A DNA stretch of 64,000 nt. Origin: Saccharomonospora sp. NB11. Its GTDB lineage: Bacteria; Actinomycetota; Actinomycetes; Mycobacteriales; Pseudonocardiaceae. Location of the stretch: NCBI RefSeq assembly GCF_015910535.1, contig NZ_JACBJG010000003.1, positions 310,001 to 374,000 of the forward strand, written 5' to 3'. The notes beneath the pieces are model-generated. The model had not been told where the DNA came from and did no database searches. It saw only the letters and a program-made list of their open reading frames with translations. This document shows, one piece after another, positions 50,298 through 59,599 of this stretch; positions within the stretch are counted from its first letter, which is position 1; each line of letters starts with the position of its first letter. Both the position numbers and the translations under genes were made by a program.

Positions 50298-52904
50298 ATG
50301 GACGCTTTCAACCCGACGACGAAGACGCAGCAGGCGATCTCGTCCGCTGCGCAGGCCGCCACCATGGCGGGTAACCCGGAGATCTCGCCCGCACACCTGT
50401 TGGGCGCGCTGCTGTCCCAGAGTGACGGGCTGGCCGCCCCTCTCCTCGCGGCCGTGGGAGCCGACGCCGCCGAGGTGCGCAAGGAGCTGGAGCCGCTCAC
50501 GGCGGGGTTGCCGTCGGCCACGGGCGCCACCGTGTCGACGCCCCAGTTCGACACCTACGCCGTCAAGTCGCTGACACACGCGCAGAAGCTCGCCACCGAG
50601 CTGGGCGACGAGTACGTCTCCACGGAGCACGTGCTCGTGGGGCTCGCTGCCGAGGGCGGTCCGGTGGCGAGCCTGCTCAAGCGCCACGGTGCGACACCGG
50701 AGGCGCTGCGGGAGGCGTTCACCAAGGTCCGTGGCTCGGCCCGGGTCACGACGCCCGAGCCCGAGGGCACCTACCAGGCGTTGGAGAAGTACGGCGTCGA
50801 CCTCACCGAGCGCGCCAGGGCGGGGGAACTCGACCCGGTGATCGGCCGGGACTCCGAGATCCGCCGGGTGGTGCAGGTGCTGTCGCGGCGCACCAAGAAC
50901 AACCCGGTGCTGATCGGCGAACCGGGTGTCGGCAAGACCGCGATCGTTGAGGGGCTCGCCCAGCGCATCGTCGCGGGTGACGTGCCCGAGTCGTTGCGCG
51001 GCAAGCGGGTGGTCGCGCTCGACCTCGGGTCGATGGTGGCGGGTGCGAAGTACCGCGGCGAGTTCGAGGAGCGACTCAAGGCCGTGCTCAAGGAGATCAA
51101 GGAGTCGGACGGACAGGTCGTCACCTTCATCGACGAGCTGCACACGATCGTCGGCGCGGGCGCGGCAGGCGGCGGGGACTCCTCGCTCGACGCGGGCAAC
51201 ATGATCAAGCCGATGCTCGCGCGTGGCGAGTTGCGCATGGTCGGTGCCACGACGCTCGACGAGTACCGCCAGCACATCGAGAAGGACGCCGCCCTGGAGC
51301 GGCGGTTCCAGCAGGTGTTCGTGGGCGAGCCGTCGGTCGAGGACGCCGTCGGCATCCTCCGTGGGCTCAAGGAGCGCTACGAGGTGCACCACGGTGTGCG
51401 CATCACCGACGCCGCGCTGGTGGCCGCCGCGACGTTGTCCGACCGCTACATCACGGCCCGCTTCCTGCCGGACAAGGCCATCGACCTCGTCGACGAGGCC
51501 GCCTCGCGTCTGCGGATGGAGATCGACTCGCGCCCCGTCGAGATCGACGAGGTGGAGCGTGCGGTGCGGCGCCTGGAGATCGAGGAAATGGCTCTGTCCA
51601 AGGAGGACGATCCGGCTTCGAAGGAGCGGCTGGAGGCGCTGCGGGCGGAACTCGCCGAGCGGCGCGAGGAACTGAACGCGTTGACCGCGCGCTGGCAGAA
51701 CGAGAAGGGCTCGATCGAACGCGTCCGCGAGCTGAAGGAGCAGTTGGAGCAGCTTCGCGGTGAGGCCGACCGCGCCGAGCGGGACGCCGACCTCGGTCGG
51801 GCTGCCGAGCTGCGGTACGGCCGCATCCCGGCGCTGGAGAAGGAGCTGGAGGAGGCCACGCGCGCCACGGAGGCGAAGGCCGCCGACGTGATGCTCAAGG
51901 AGGAGGTCGGCGCGGACGACGTCGCCGATGTGGTGAGTGCGTGGACGGGCATTCCGGCCGGGCGACTGCTGGAGGGCGAGACCGGCAAGCTGCTCCGGAT
52001 GGAGGAGGAGCTGACCAAGCGGGTGGTCGGCCAGTCCGACGCCGTGAAGGTCGTGTCCGACGCGGTGCGCCGGGCGCGCGCGGGAGTGTCCGATCCGGAC
52101 CGGCCGACGGGATCGTTCCTGTTCCTCGGCCCGACGGGCGTCGGCAAGACCGAGTTGGCAAAGGCGCTCGCTGAGTTCCTCTTCGACGACGAGCGCGCGA
52201 TGCTGCGCATCGACATGAGCGAGTACAGCGAGAAGCACTCGGTGGCTCGCCTCGTGGGAGCCCCGCCCGGGTACGTCGGCTACGAGCAGGGTGGCCAGCT
52301 CACCGAGTCGGTGCGCAGGCGGCCCTACACCGTGGTGCTGCTCGACGAGGTGGAGAAGGCCCACCCGGACGTCTTCGACGTGCTGTTGCAGGTGCTCGAC
52401 GACGGCAGGCTCACCGACGGCCAGGGCCGCACGGTGGACTTCCGCAACACCATCCTCGTGTTGACGTCGAACCTGGGTTCGCAGGCGATCGCCGACCCGA
52501 CCCTGTCGGACGCGCAGCGTCGGGACTCGGTCATGGCGGTGGTTCAGCAGCACTTCAAGCCGGAGTTCCTCAACCGGCTCGACGACGTCGTGGTGTTCCA
52601 CGCGCTCGACACCGAGCAGCTCGGGGCGATCGTCGACATCCAGATCGGGCGGTTGGCCGAGCGGCTGTCGCAGCGCAGGCTCACGTTGCAGGTCACGCCC
52701 GCCGCGCGGGAGTGGCTCGCGCTCAACGGCTACGACCCCATCTACGGCGCCCGGCCGCTGCGCAGGTTGGTGCAGTCCGCGATCGGCGACCAGCTGGCGA
52801 GGAAACTGCTGGCAGGCGAGGTGCGGGACGGCGACACGGTGCTGGTCGACACGCCCGAGATCGACACCGGTCAGGACGCTCTCCAGGTCTCGCGGGTCGA
52901 ATGA
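50298..52904 (+). CDS. clpB: ATP-dependent disaggregase ClpB
   Basis: The 868-residue protein has an N-terminal Clp domain (two repeats up to about 145) and a first AAA domain with Walker [19 protein letters not shown] (about 208). A long coiled-coil M domain (about 410-530, rich in Glu and Lys) precedes the second AAA domain with Walker [19 protein letters not shown] (about 612) and [19 protein letters not shown]. This domain order identifies ClpB and not ClpC. It rescues aggregated proteins with DnaK, DnaJ and GrpE. The HAIR-like site upstream links it to HspR control. Confidence 0.97.
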   Translation: MDAFNPTTKTQQAISSAAQAATMAGNPEISPAHLLGALLSQSDGLAAPLLAAVGADAAEVRKELEPLTAGLPSATGATVSTPQFDTYAVKSLTHAQKLATELGDEYVSTEHVLVGLAAEGGPVASLLKRHGATPEALREAFTKVRGSARVTTPEPEGTYQALEKYGVDLTERARAGELDPVIGRDSEIRRVVQVLSRRTKNNPVLIGEPGVGKTAIVEGLAQRIVAGDVPESLRGKRVVALDLGSMVAGAKYRGEFEERLKAVLKEIKESDGQVVTFIDELHTIVGAGAAGGGDSSLDAGNMIKPMLARGELRMVGATTLDEYRQHIEKDAALERRFQQVFVGEPSVEDAVGILRGLKERYEVHHGVRITDAALVAAATLSDRYITARFLPDKAIDLVDEAASRLRMEIDSRPVEIDEVERAVRRLEIEEMALSKEDDPASKERLEALRAELAERREELNALTARWQNEKGSIERVRELKEQLEQLRGEADRAERDADLGRAAELRYGRIPALEKELEEATRATEAKAADVMLKEEVGADDVADVVSAWTGIPAGRLLEGETGKLLRMEEELTKRVVGQSDAVKVVSDAVRRARAGVSDPDRPTGSFLFLGPTGVGKTELAKALAEFLFDDERAMLRIDMSEYSEKHSVARLVGAPPGYVGYEQGGQLTESVRRRPYTVVLLDEVEKAHPDVFDVLLQVLDDGRLTDGQGRTVDFRNTILVLTSNLGSQAIADPTLSDAQRRDSVMAVVQQHFKPEFLNRLDDVVVFHALDTEQLGAIVDIQIGRLAERLSQRRLTLQVTPAAREWLALNGYDPIYGARPLRRLVQSAIGDQLARKLLAGEVRDGDTVLVDTPEIDTGQDALQVSRVE

Positions 52905-52985
52905 TCGAAAATGCTCCGAACGGGTACGGCCGACACGGCCCGCTTGATCTTGGTCGGCGGGTCGTGACGGCTACTCTGTATCGCC

Positions 52986-53693
52986 GTGGGTATTCCAGCG
53001 TGGATCTGGTTCGTCATCGCCGCCGTCGCCGCGGTGGCCGGGCTCGCCCTGCTGACCGCCGACCGGGCGCGGGAGAGTTCGCGTAACCGCGAGCGCGCAC
53101 GCTGGGCGGAGCTGCGGGGTTGGCAGTACGTCGAGGAGGACGAGCGGCTGCCCCGGCAGTGGTCGGGTGGTGCGATCGGCTACTTCGGCGCGCAGGGTGC
53201 CGTGAACGTCGTCGCGGGCTCCACCTTCACCTCCGACGGTCGTCGTCCGGTGTTCGTGTTCGACATCGAGGCCGACAACGTCATTCCCGCGGTCATCGTG
53301 GCCGTGCGCTGCAACCGGGTCCACCCGGTGCTGTTGGAGCTGTGGCTGGCGAGCGTGCCGTTCCAGCGCGCGGAGATGCCGGAGCTGCTGGGGCCGGTGG
53401 GCCAGCGGTACGCGTTCGCCGACGACCTGAGCGGGGCGAGGGCGATGATCAGCCAGGATCTCGTGGACTCCGCCGACGCGCTCGGCGGTGACGTCGGCGT
53501 GGCGTGGCTGGAGGGCGAGTGGGTGCTCGCGAGCGTCGCGCCGAACGTGGGGCCGTCGCGACTGGAGCGGCTGTTGCGCGACCTCGGCGAGATCGCCGAC
53601 ATCGTCGACCCGTTCGACGACGACGTCGTGCAACCGAGCCTCGCGAGCGGGCGAGCGTCGGCCGACGCGCCCGACGACAAGCCTCGGGACTGA
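52986..53693 (+). CDS. Hypothetical membrane-anchored protein (235 residues)
   Basis: A GTG at 52986 starts a protein with one N-terminal helix (IPAWIWFVIAAVAAVAGLALLTA, 3-25), then a cytoplasmic or external domain of about 200 residues beginning RWAELRGWQYVEEDERLPRQW. The domain alternates strands and helices (VFVFDIEADNVIPAVIVAVRC, LELWLASVPFQ) and ends with an acidic tail. I do not recognise a family with confidence. It follows clpB by 81 bases in the same direction. Length, codon use and consistent hydrophobic pattern support a real gene. Confidence 0.75.
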   Translation: MGIPAWIWFVIAAVAAVAGLALLTADRARESSRNRERARWAELRGWQYVEEDERLPRQWSGGAIGYFGAQGAVNVVAGSTFTSDGRRPVFVFDIEADNVIPAVIVAVRCNRVHPVLLELWLASVPFQRAEMPELLGPVGQRYAFADDLSGARAMISQDLVDSADALGGDVGVAWLEGEWVLASVAPNVGPSRLERLLRDLGEIADIVDPFDDDVVQPSLASGRASADAPDDKPRD

Positions 53694-53731
53694 GATCTTC
53701 GAGCCGCGTCCGTCGGCCCGGCTCGGAGGTC

Positions 53732-54163
53732 TCAGCCGAGTTCGAGGGTTCCCGACAGGTGCACCCGGTCGTCCTGCGGCGGCTCGGCCACCGGAGGTTC
53801 GGGCAGGCGGGGTTCGTGCACCTGGGGTTCGGGCACGGGCAACGGAGCGCGAGTCGGCGGCACTTCGGTGCGTGACTGGCCGAGGGGCTGCTGCCACGGG
53901 CCCGCGACGCTGTGGGCGTCGGGTTCGAGATCGAGACCGGACAGATCGAGCGTTCCTGTGAACCGACCCTCGTCCCGGGTCGACAGTTCTCGGTAGATCA
54001 AGGTGTGCTCGACGGGTTGGGACCCCGCGGCGACGCCCTCCGCGTAGGAACGCGGGTCGACGTCCGAATCCGACGGTTCGGGCACCTCGGACACATCGGT
54101 GCAGTCCAGCGCTGCGGTGAAGCCGCGAACGAACGACAGGTAGTCGATCTCACCGTTCTCCAT
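53732..54163 (-). CDS. Hypothetical Pro/Glu-rich protein (143 residues)
   Basis: The product begins MENGEIDYLSFVRGFTAALDC, then is acidic and Pro-rich (VPEPQVHEPRLPEPPVAEPPQ). Two related short motifs occur: FTGTLDLSGLDLE near residues 67-79 and HLSGTLELG at the very end. There is no signal peptide or membrane helix. The frame is preceded by GAGGAA. I do not recognise it; it may be a disordered adaptor in which the repeated SGTL(D/E)L element is a short binding motif. It is convergent with the preceding hypothetical gene. Confidence 0.6.
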   Translation of the reverse strand: MENGEIDYLSFVRGFTAALDCTDVSEVPEPSDSDVDPRSYAEGVAAGSQPVEHTLIYRELSTRDEGRFTGTLDLSGLDLEPDAHSVAGPWQQPLGQSRTEVPPTRAPLPVPEPQVHEPRLPEPPVAEPPQDDRVHLSGTLELG

Positions 54164-54264
54164 GTGGCGTCATTCCTCGCACCGGCGCAGGCCCCGCGGT
54201 CACTCCGGTCGAAAGATACTGCCTGTGTCCCGTGACGCGCTCCGCAGGGCGGTAGTTTGGGATC

Positions 54265-55032
54265 ATGCCCGTTGCGCTGATCACAGGAGCCACCGCCGGA
54301 ATCGGGGCCGCTTTCGCCCGCAGACTCGCGTCGCAGCACGTCGACCTGGTGTTGGTCGCGCGCACCGAATCGCGGTTGACGGAGCAGGCGCAGCGGTTGC
54401 GGGACGAGTACGGCGTGACGGTGGAGGTGCTGCCCGCCGACCTGTCGTCGCGTGACGGCATGGCCGCGGTGGAGCGACGCCTGGCCGACCCCGGTGTGGA
54501 CCTCCTCGTCAACAACGCCGGCCTCGGCCTGGCCGGTGAGTTCTGGACCGCCTCGATGGACGAGTTGCAGCACCAGCTCGACGTGAACGTCACGGCGGTG
54601 CTCCGGTTGACCAGGGCGGCGTTGCCCGTGATGCGTGAGCGGGGTTCCGGCGCGATCGTCAACGTCTCCAGCGTCGCCGGGTTCTTCTCCGGACGGGGCT
54701 CCACCTACACGGCCAGCAAGGCGTGGGTGACGTCGTTCTCCGACGGCCTCGCGTCGGCGCTGCACGGCTCGGGGGTGCGCGTCATGGCGCTGTGCCCGGG
54801 CTTCACCCACACGGAGTTCCACGAGCGCGCGAGCCTGGAGAAGGCCGGTCCGAAGGCGTTCTGGTTGTCGGCCGACCGCGTGGTGGACGAGGCGCTCGCC
54901 GACCTGCGGCGAGGTCGGGTGATCTCGGTGCCGACCAGGCGGTACAAGGCGGTGGTGGCCGTCGGACGACTGCTGCCGAGGGAGCTGGTGCGCAGGCTCG
55001 GTGCGCGGTTCGCGGGACGCGACCGCACCTGA
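54265..55032 (+). CDS. Short-chain dehydrogenase/reductase
   Basis: The 255-residue enzyme has the cofactor motif [19 protein letters not shown] (about 4-22), the NNAG motif [14 protein letters not shown], the catalytic Ser in VNVSSVAG and Tyr-x3-Lys in YTASKAW. It oxidises or reduces an alcohol or ketone with NAD(P). The acidic or basic character after beta-2 (LVARTESRL, Arg) suggests NADP(H). The substrate is unknown. It is followed by pyrE in the same direction. Confidence 0.92.
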   Translation: MPVALITGATAGIGAAFARRLASQHVDLVLVARTESRLTEQAQRLRDEYGVTVEVLPADLSSRDGMAAVERRLADPGVDLLVNNAGLGLAGEFWTASMDELQHQLDVNVTAVLRLTRAALPVMRERGSGAIVNVSSVAGFFSGRGSTYTASKAWVTSFSDGLASALHGSGVRVMALCPGFTHTEFHERASLEKAGPKAFWLSADRVVDEALADLRRGRVISVPTRRYKAVVAVGRLLPRELVRRLGARFAGRDRT

Positions 55033-55058
55033 GCCACACCCCACGCGGAAAACGGGTC

Positions 55059-55643
55059 GTGTCAGACTTGGTGTCCGTGGCGAACCCTTCCCCTTCCCTC
55101 GATTCCGCAGCGAAGATCGAACTCGCTCGGCTGGTCAGCGAACTCTGTGTCGTGCACGGCAAGGTGACCCTGGCCTCCGGGGTGGAGGCCGACTACTACA
55201 TCGACCTGCGCAGGGCGACCCTGCACCACCGCGCCGCTCCGCTGATCGGCAGGCTGTTGCGGCAACTGACGTCCGACTGGGACTTCGTGGCCGTCGGCGG
55301 CCTCACCCTCGGTGCGGACCCCGTGGCCACCGCGATGCTGCACTCGGCCGCGGCCGACGGCGTGGTCCTCGACGCCTTCGTGGTGCGCAAGTCGCTCAAG
55401 GAACACGGGATGCAACGACGTATCGAGGGTATGGAGGTGGCGGGCCAGCGCGTGCTCGCGGTGGAGGACACCTCGACCACCGGCGGCAGCGTGCTCACCG
55501 CCGTGGACGCCCTCACCGAGGCGGGCGCGACCGTCGTCGGCGTGGCGACGGTGGTCGACCGGGCGACCGGGGCCCGTGAGGCGATCGAGGCCAGGGGGCT
55601 GCCCTACCGGTATCTGCTCGACTTGGACGACCTCGGTCTGTGA
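55059..55643 (+). CDS. pyrE: Orotate phosphoribosyltransferase
   Basis: The 194-residue protein has PyrE motifs: an N-terminal helical part, KVTLASGVEADYYIDLRRATLHH, VAVGGLTLGADPVATAMLHSA, FVVRKSLKEHG and the PRPP-binding motif VLAVEDTSTTGGSVLTAVDAL. It joins orotate and PRPP to form orotidine 5'-monophosphate in pyrimidine synthesis. The GTG at 55059 follows GGAAAA; GTG codons at 55071 and 55077 are alternatives. A terminator-like hairpin follows. Unlike many bacteria, other pyr genes are not adjacent. Confidence 0.95.
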   Translation: MSDLVSVANPSPSLDSAAKIELARLVSELCVVHGKVTLASGVEADYYIDLRRATLHHRAAPLIGRLLRQLTSDWDFVAVGGLTLGADPVATAMLHSAAADGVVLDAFVVRKSLKEHGMQRRIEGMEVAGQRVLAVEDTSTTGGSVLTAVDALTEAGATVVGVATVVDRATGAREAIEARGLPYRYLLDLDDLGL

Positions 55644-55665
55644 TCGTCCGCCGGTCGTGTCGGAA

Positions 55666-55692
55666 GGTCACCGGCACGGCCCGCCGGTGACC
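55666..55692 (+). terminator. Stem-loop after pyrE
   Basis: GGTCACCGGC (55666-55675) pairs exactly with GCCGGTGACC (55683-55692) over a 7-base loop, 22 bases past the pyrE stop. Confidence 0.75.
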
Positions 55693-55738
55693 GAAGTCCG
55701 CTCACGATCCGGTCTCCGTTCGATTCTCGAAACCCTCC

Positions 55739-55799
55739 CCACCTGCCCGTGTCGGAGTAACGTTTGCCCTGACCAGGGGGAGTCGACACGGGCAGGTGG
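55739..55799. repeat. Perfect 16-base inverted repeat directly before the DUF2784 start
   Basis: CCACCTGCCCGTGTCG (55739-55754) pairs exactly with CGACACGGGCAGGTGG (55784-55799). The right arm ends 3 bases before the ATG and contains the AGGTGG that may serve as ribosome site. The 29-base centre holds TAACGT (55757-55762), a possible -10 box. Confidence 0.8.
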
Positions 55800-55802
55800 C
55801 CG

Positions 55803-56192
55803 ATGCTGGGGTTTCTCACGACACTGACGACGGGTGTCCACTTCCTGGCGCTGCTCTACATCGGTCTCGGCGGGTTCCTCGCGTGGTTCTGGCCGCGGGC
55901 GATCCTCGTCCACATCGTCTTCGCTCTGTGGGGCGTCGCGGTGAACGTCCTTCCGCTGTCGTGTCCGTTGACGGAGTTGGAGGACCACCTGCGCGGCCTG
56001 CAGGGCTTGGGCCCGCTGCCGGGCGGGTTCAACGAGTACTACATCTACGGCACGCTGTTCCCCCGCGAGGCGCTGCCGGTGGTCGGCATCGGCGCGTTGG
56101 CGCTCGTCGTGTTCTCCTACCTCGGGGCGTACCTGCGTTGGCGGGCCCGTGGCGGCTCGACGACCTCGGACGCGAGCACAATGGCGGGGTGA
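55803..56192 (+). CDS. DUF2784 membrane protein
   Basis: The 129-residue protein has three or four membrane helices and the DUF2784 features: HFLALLYIGLGGFLAWFWPRA near the start (Gly-Gly-Phe and Trp-Pro-Arg), HIVFALWGVAVNVLPLSCPLTELEDHLR with the conserved CPLT-x-LE, and a third helix ALPVVGIGALALVVFSYLG. Its function is unknown. The stop overlaps the SpoU methylase start as GTGA, so the two are co-translated. Confidence 0.87.
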   Translation: MLGFLTTLTTGVHFLALLYIGLGGFLAWFWPRAILVHIVFALWGVAVNVLPLSCPLTELEDHLRGLQGLGPLPGGFNEYYIYGTLFPREALPVVGIGALALVVFSYLGAYLRWRARGGSTTSDASTMAG

Positions 56193-56878
56193 ACCGCCGG
56201 ACGAGCCAGAATTCGACACCCGCGTACGAGCCGGAGGCGGTGGGGCCGACGGAGTGGACCCACCGGGACGACGTGGGCGTGGGCCCGTGGGAGGGGCCGT
56301 GGCCCACGGACGACCGGTACGACCCCGAACTGCTGGAACACGGCGATCGCCGCAACGTCGTCGACCGGTACCGCTACTGGCGGCGCGAGGCGATCGTGGC
56401 GGACATGGATGCGCGGAGGCATCCGTTCCACGTCGCGATCGAGAACTTCCAGCACGACCACAACATCGGCACGGTGGTCAGGACCGCGAACGCGTTCGCG
56501 GCGCAGGCGGTGCACATCGTGGGCAAGCGGCGCTGGAACCGGCGCGGGGCGATGGTCACCGACCGCTACCAGCACCTGCATCACCACGCCGAGGTGTCCG
56601 GTCTCGTGCAGTTCGCCGCCGACCACGGGCTGACGATCGTGGCCGTGGACAACACCCCGGGCGCCCGGCCGATCGAGACGGCGAGTCTGCCCCGGGAGTG
56701 CGTGCTGGTGTTCGGGCAGGAGGGGCCGGGCCTGTCGGAGGCGGCGCAGGAGGCCGCCTCGCTCGTGGTGTCGATCGCGCAGTTCGGCACCACCAGGTCG
56801 ATCAACGCGGGCGTGGCCGCGGGCATCGTCATGCACGCCTGGGTGCGGGAGCACGCCGACCTGTCGAAGGCCTGGTGA
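56189..56878 (+). CDS. SpoU (TrmH)-family RNA methyltransferase
   Basis: This 229-residue protein has the SPOUT knot motifs: FHVAIENFQHDHNIGTVVRTANAFAAQAVHIVG (motif 1), VLVFGQEGPGLSEAAQEAA (motif 2) and STTRSINAGVAAGIVMHAW-like FGTTRSINAGVAAGIVMHAW (motif 3). It should 2'-O-methylate ribose in rRNA or tRNA using S-adenosylmethionine as a dimer. The target nucleotide is unknown. It starts at a GTG overlapping the DUF2784 stop. The N-terminal 60 residues are acidic and not part of the knot. Confidence 0.9.
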   Translation: MNRRTSQNSTPAYEPEAVGPTEWTHRDDVGVGPWEGPWPTDDRYDPELLEHGDRRNVVDRYRYWRREAIVADMDARRHPFHVAIENFQHDHNIGTVVRTANAFAAQAVHIVGKRRWNRRGAMVTDRYQHLHHHAEVSGLVQFAADHGLTIVAVDNTPGARPIETASLPRECVLVFGQEGPGLSEAAQEAASLVVSIAQFGTTRSINAGVAAGIVMHAWVREHADLSKAW

Positions 56879-56900
56879 CGCCCGGGTGCCACGCCGCTGG

Positions 56901-57926
56901 TCACGTCAGGGGCGGTGGACATCCGCACGACTGCCGGTGGCGCAGTGTCGGGGCGAGCCGCACGGTCTCGGGTGGCCGGTTCGGGTCGCGCAGGCGGTCG
57001 AGCAGGAGCCGGACGGCCGCTCTCCCGATCTCCGCCACCGGTTGCGCCATCGTGGTCAACGGCGGCTCGACGAGCTCGGCCCACTCGGGGTCGTCGTAGC
57101 CGGCGACGGCGAGATCGGTCCCGATCCGCAGGTAGCGCCGCCTGGCCTCGTGGAGGACGCCGACCATCATGGCGTCGTTGGCCACCACCACCGCGGTGGC
57201 GGGCTCGGGCAGGTCGAGCAGCCGGCCGAGCGCCTCGGCACCCCGGCGTCGCTCGGAGAAGCCACAGACCACGAGTTCGGGATTCCAGGGCAGCCCCGCC
57301 CTGCCGAGGCCGAGGCGGTAGCCGAGCGTGCGTTCGTCGCTGGTGGCCAGTCCTGCGGCGCCGCTGATCAGCCCGATGCGTCGGTGACCGTGCGCGGCGA
57401 GATGCTGCGTGAGTGCGGAGGTCGCCTGGATGTTCTCGGTACCGACCTGGTCGTGGTCGGACCGTGGGCTGAGCCGGTCGACGAGCACGGTGGGGATGCC
57501 CACCGTTTCCAACTCGGAGAGCACGCTCCCGTCGCCCGGAACCGGGGTCAGGAGCAGACCTTCGACTCGCCGGGCTCGCAGGGCGCGCACGATCTCCTGC
57601 TCGGTGTCGACGGTGTCGTGGGTGTCGGACAGCAGCACCGTGTAGCCGGCGTCGGCGGCCTCGCGTTCGATGGCCTGGATGAGCGTCGCGAAGTACGGGT
57701 TGGCCAGCAGGGAGATCGCCACGCCGATGGTGCGCGTCCCACCGGTCACGAGCGAGCGCGCGATGACGTCGGAGGTGTAGCCGGTGCGGGCGACGGCGTC
57801 GAGGACGGCGGCGCGAGTCTCCGGTGCCACCTGCCGGGTTCCGTTGACCACGTGGGAGACCGTGGTGATGGAGACCCCGGCCAGTTCGGCGATGTCACGT
57901 TGGGTCGGTCTTCGGGGCGGCGGCAT
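56901..57926 (-). CDS. LacI-family transcriptional regulator
   Basis: The 341-residue protein starts MPPPRRPTQRDIAELAGVSITTVSHVVNGTRQVAPETRAAVL, a classic LacI helix-turn-helix and hinge. The periplasmic-binding-like effector domain includes GVAISLLANPYFATLIQAIEREA, LLTPVPGDGSVLSELETVGIPTVLVDR and DLAVAGYDDPEWAELVEPPLTT. The start at 57926 has GGAGAGG upstream. It is divergent from a PfkB kinase operon and a perfect palindrome lies between the two, so it very likely represses both and responds to a sugar or nucleoside. Confidence 0.93.
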   Translation of the reverse strand: MPPPRRPTQRDIAELAGVSITTVSHVVNGTRQVAPETRAAVLDAVARTGYTSDVIARSLVTGGTRTIGVAISLLANPYFATLIQAIEREAADAGYTVLLSDTHDTVDTEQEIVRALRARRVEGLLLTPVPGDGSVLSELETVGIPTVLVDRLSPRSDHDQVGTENIQATSALTQHLAAHGHRRIGLISGAAGLATSDERTLGYRLGLGRAGLPWNPELVVCGFSERRRGAEALGRLLDLPEPATAVVVANDAMMVGVLHEARRRYLRIGTDLAVAGYDDPEWAELVEPPLTTMAQPVAEIGRAAVRLLLDRLRDPNRPPETVRLAPTLRHRQSCGCPPPLT

Positions 57927-57966
57927 GGTGCACCTCTCCTGATCACAAGTCGTCGATCTGCACCGC

Positions 57967-57988
57967 CAAGCGTTTGCGCAAACGCTTG
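57967..57988. promoter_or_regulatory. LacI-type palindromic operator
   Basis: AAGCGTTTGCGCAAACGCTT (57968-57987) is a perfect 20-base palindrome; with one more pair on each side it is 22. It lies 40 bases before the LacI start and 54 before the PfkB start. TTGCCG (57986-57991) and TACCGT (58009-58014), 17 apart, may be the PfkB promoter, with the -35 overlapping the operator. Confidence 0.88.
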
Positions 57989-58042
57989 CCGCCACCCTAA
58001 CCGTTGCTTACCGTGCGTGGCAGGAATTCGAGGCCGGGAGGC

Positions 58043-58939
58043 ATGTCAGAGGTGAGCGTGCTGCTGGCGGGGCTGTGCACCGTCGATCTCGTTCAGCGCG
58101 TCACGCACCTGCCCGCGCCCGGGGAGAAGGTGCAGTCCGGTGGCGTCCAGGTGGCCGCCGGTGGTCCCGCCACCAACGCCGCGGTCACCGTCGCTGCGCT
58201 GGGAGGGGACGCGACGCTGCTCACGGTCCTGGGCCGCCATCCGCTGGCACTGCTCGCCCGGGACGACCTCGCCGACCACGGGGTCACCGTGATCGACCTG
58301 CTTCCCGAACGGGACGCGCCACCGCCGCTCAGTTCGGTCACCGTCCGTGATCACGATGGTGAGCGCACCGTCGTCTCGCACAACGCGGCGGCCCTGGAGG
58401 ACGCGGTCGACGCGTTCGACCTCGACGAGCACCCGGCGTGGCAGCGACGGCGGCCGGACGCCGTGCTGGTCGACGGTCACCACCCGGCGCTCGCTCTCGC
58501 CGCCGCGCGCTGGGCGCGTCGTCACGACCGGCCTCTGGTGGTCGACGCGGGGAGCTGGAAGCCCGTGTTCGCCGACGTGTTCCCCCTCGCCGCCGTGGTG
58601 GCCTGTTCCGCGCGGTTCCGAGCCCCCGAGGGCGCTCTGGACGACGTCGCGGTGGTGGTCACGACGGCGGGGCCGGAGCCGGTTCGCTGGCGGACGCGCG
58701 GCGGTTCGGGCACCGTCGCCGTGCCGGAGGTCGACGCGCGGGACACTCTGGGGGCGGGTGACGTGTGGCACGGAGCGTTCGTGTCCCGACTCGGCCCAGG
58801 GCGAGCCGGGGAACACCGGAACGACGACCGCCTCGTCGAGGACATCGCCTTCGCCAACGCTGTGGCCGCCGAGCGGGTGCGGCACGTGGGACCCCGGAGC
58901 TGGATCGGCCCGGTCAGGGCAATGATGGGAGAGAGATGA
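58043..58939 (+). CDS. PfkB-family carbohydrate kinase
   Basis: This 298-residue protein has the ribokinase fold: GLCTVDLVQRVTHLPAPGEKVQSGGVQVAAGGPATNAAVTVAALGG near the start (about 8-53), and the ATP/catalytic signature DTLGAGDVWHGAF with the catalytic Asp near residue 240. It should phosphorylate a sugar or nucleoside with ATP. The usual second Gly-Thr in DTTGAGD is changed to Leu, so activity should be checked. It is the first gene of a two-gene operon; its stop overlaps the next start as ATGA. Confidence 0.9.
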   Translation: MSEVSVLLAGLCTVDLVQRVTHLPAPGEKVQSGGVQVAAGGPATNAAVTVAALGGDATLLTVLGRHPLALLARDDLADHGVTVIDLLPERDAPPPLSSVTVRDHDGERTVVSHNAAALEDAVDAFDLDEHPAWQRRRPDAVLVDGHHPALALAAARWARRHDRPLVVDAGSWKPVFADVFPLAAVVACSARFRAPEGALDDVAVVVTTAGPEPVRWRTRGGSGTVAVPEVDARDTLGAGDVWHGAFVSRLGPGRAGEHRNDDRLVEDIAFANAVAAERVRHVGPRSWIGPVRAMMGER

Positions 58940-59571
58940 CGTCGTTCGAGGAACTGCTGGACCGGGCGCACGCCCTGGTGGACCGGGGTGAGCGCACGGT
59001 GCTGGGCATCGCGGGCGCGCCCGCGTCGGGCAAGACCACGCTCGCCTGGCGGTTGGCCGACGCGCTGGGGGCTCACGCCGTCGTGGTCGGCATGGACGGC
59101 TTCCACCTCGCGCAGGTGGAGCTGAACCGCCTCGGTCGCACCGACCGCAAGGGCGCGCCCGACACCTTCGACGCCTACGGCTACGTGAACCTCGTGCGGC
59201 GTCTCGCGGCGGGTGACGAGCCCGTGTACGCGCCGGAGTTCCGCAGGGAGATCGAGGAGCCCATCGCGGGCGCGGTACCGGTCCTGCCGCATGTGCGTCT
59301 GGTGATCACCGAGGGGAACTACCTGCTGCTCGACACCGAGCCGTGGAGCGAGTTGCGGTCGCTGCTCGACGAGGTCTGGTTCCTCGAACCGGACGAGGAC
59401 GCCCGCATCGAGCGGCTGGTGACCCGGCATCGCAAGTTCGGCCGGTCGCTCGTGGAGGCACAGCAGCGGGCACGCGGTTCGGACCAGCGCAACGCCGACC
59501 TCATCGCCCCCACGGCGCAGCGCGCCGACCTGGTGATCAAGGACATGGAGCTGCCCCACTTCGCGGTGTGA
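58936..59571 (+). CDS. P-loop nucleoside/sugar kinase (PanK/uridine-kinase fold)
   Basis: The 211-residue protein has Walker A GIAGAPASGKTTLAWRLADAL (about 24-44), VVVGMDGFHLAQVEL with the likely catalytic Asp, a region RKGAPDTFDAYGYVNLVRRL and YAPEFRREIEEPIAGAV, then VITEGNYLLLD and a C-terminal helix. It is related to pantothenate kinase and uridine kinase-like proteins, often called nucleoside/nucleotide kinase or FrcK near sugar transporter genes. It overlaps the PfkB gene by 4 bases. Two kinases of different folds in one LacI-controlled operon are notable. The substrate is not known. Confidence 0.88.
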   Translation: MTSFEELLDRAHALVDRGERTVLGIAGAPASGKTTLAWRLADALGAHAVVVGMDGFHLAQVELNRLGRTDRKGAPDTFDAYGYVNLVRRLAAGDEPVYAPEFRREIEEPIAGAVPVLPHVRLVITEGNYLLLDTEPWSELRSLLDEVWFLEPDEDARIERLVTRHRKFGRSLVEAQQRARGSDQRNADLIAPTAQRADLVIKDMELPHFAV

Positions 59572-59599
59572 CCCGCCCGCCCGCGCGGACGCGGGGCGG

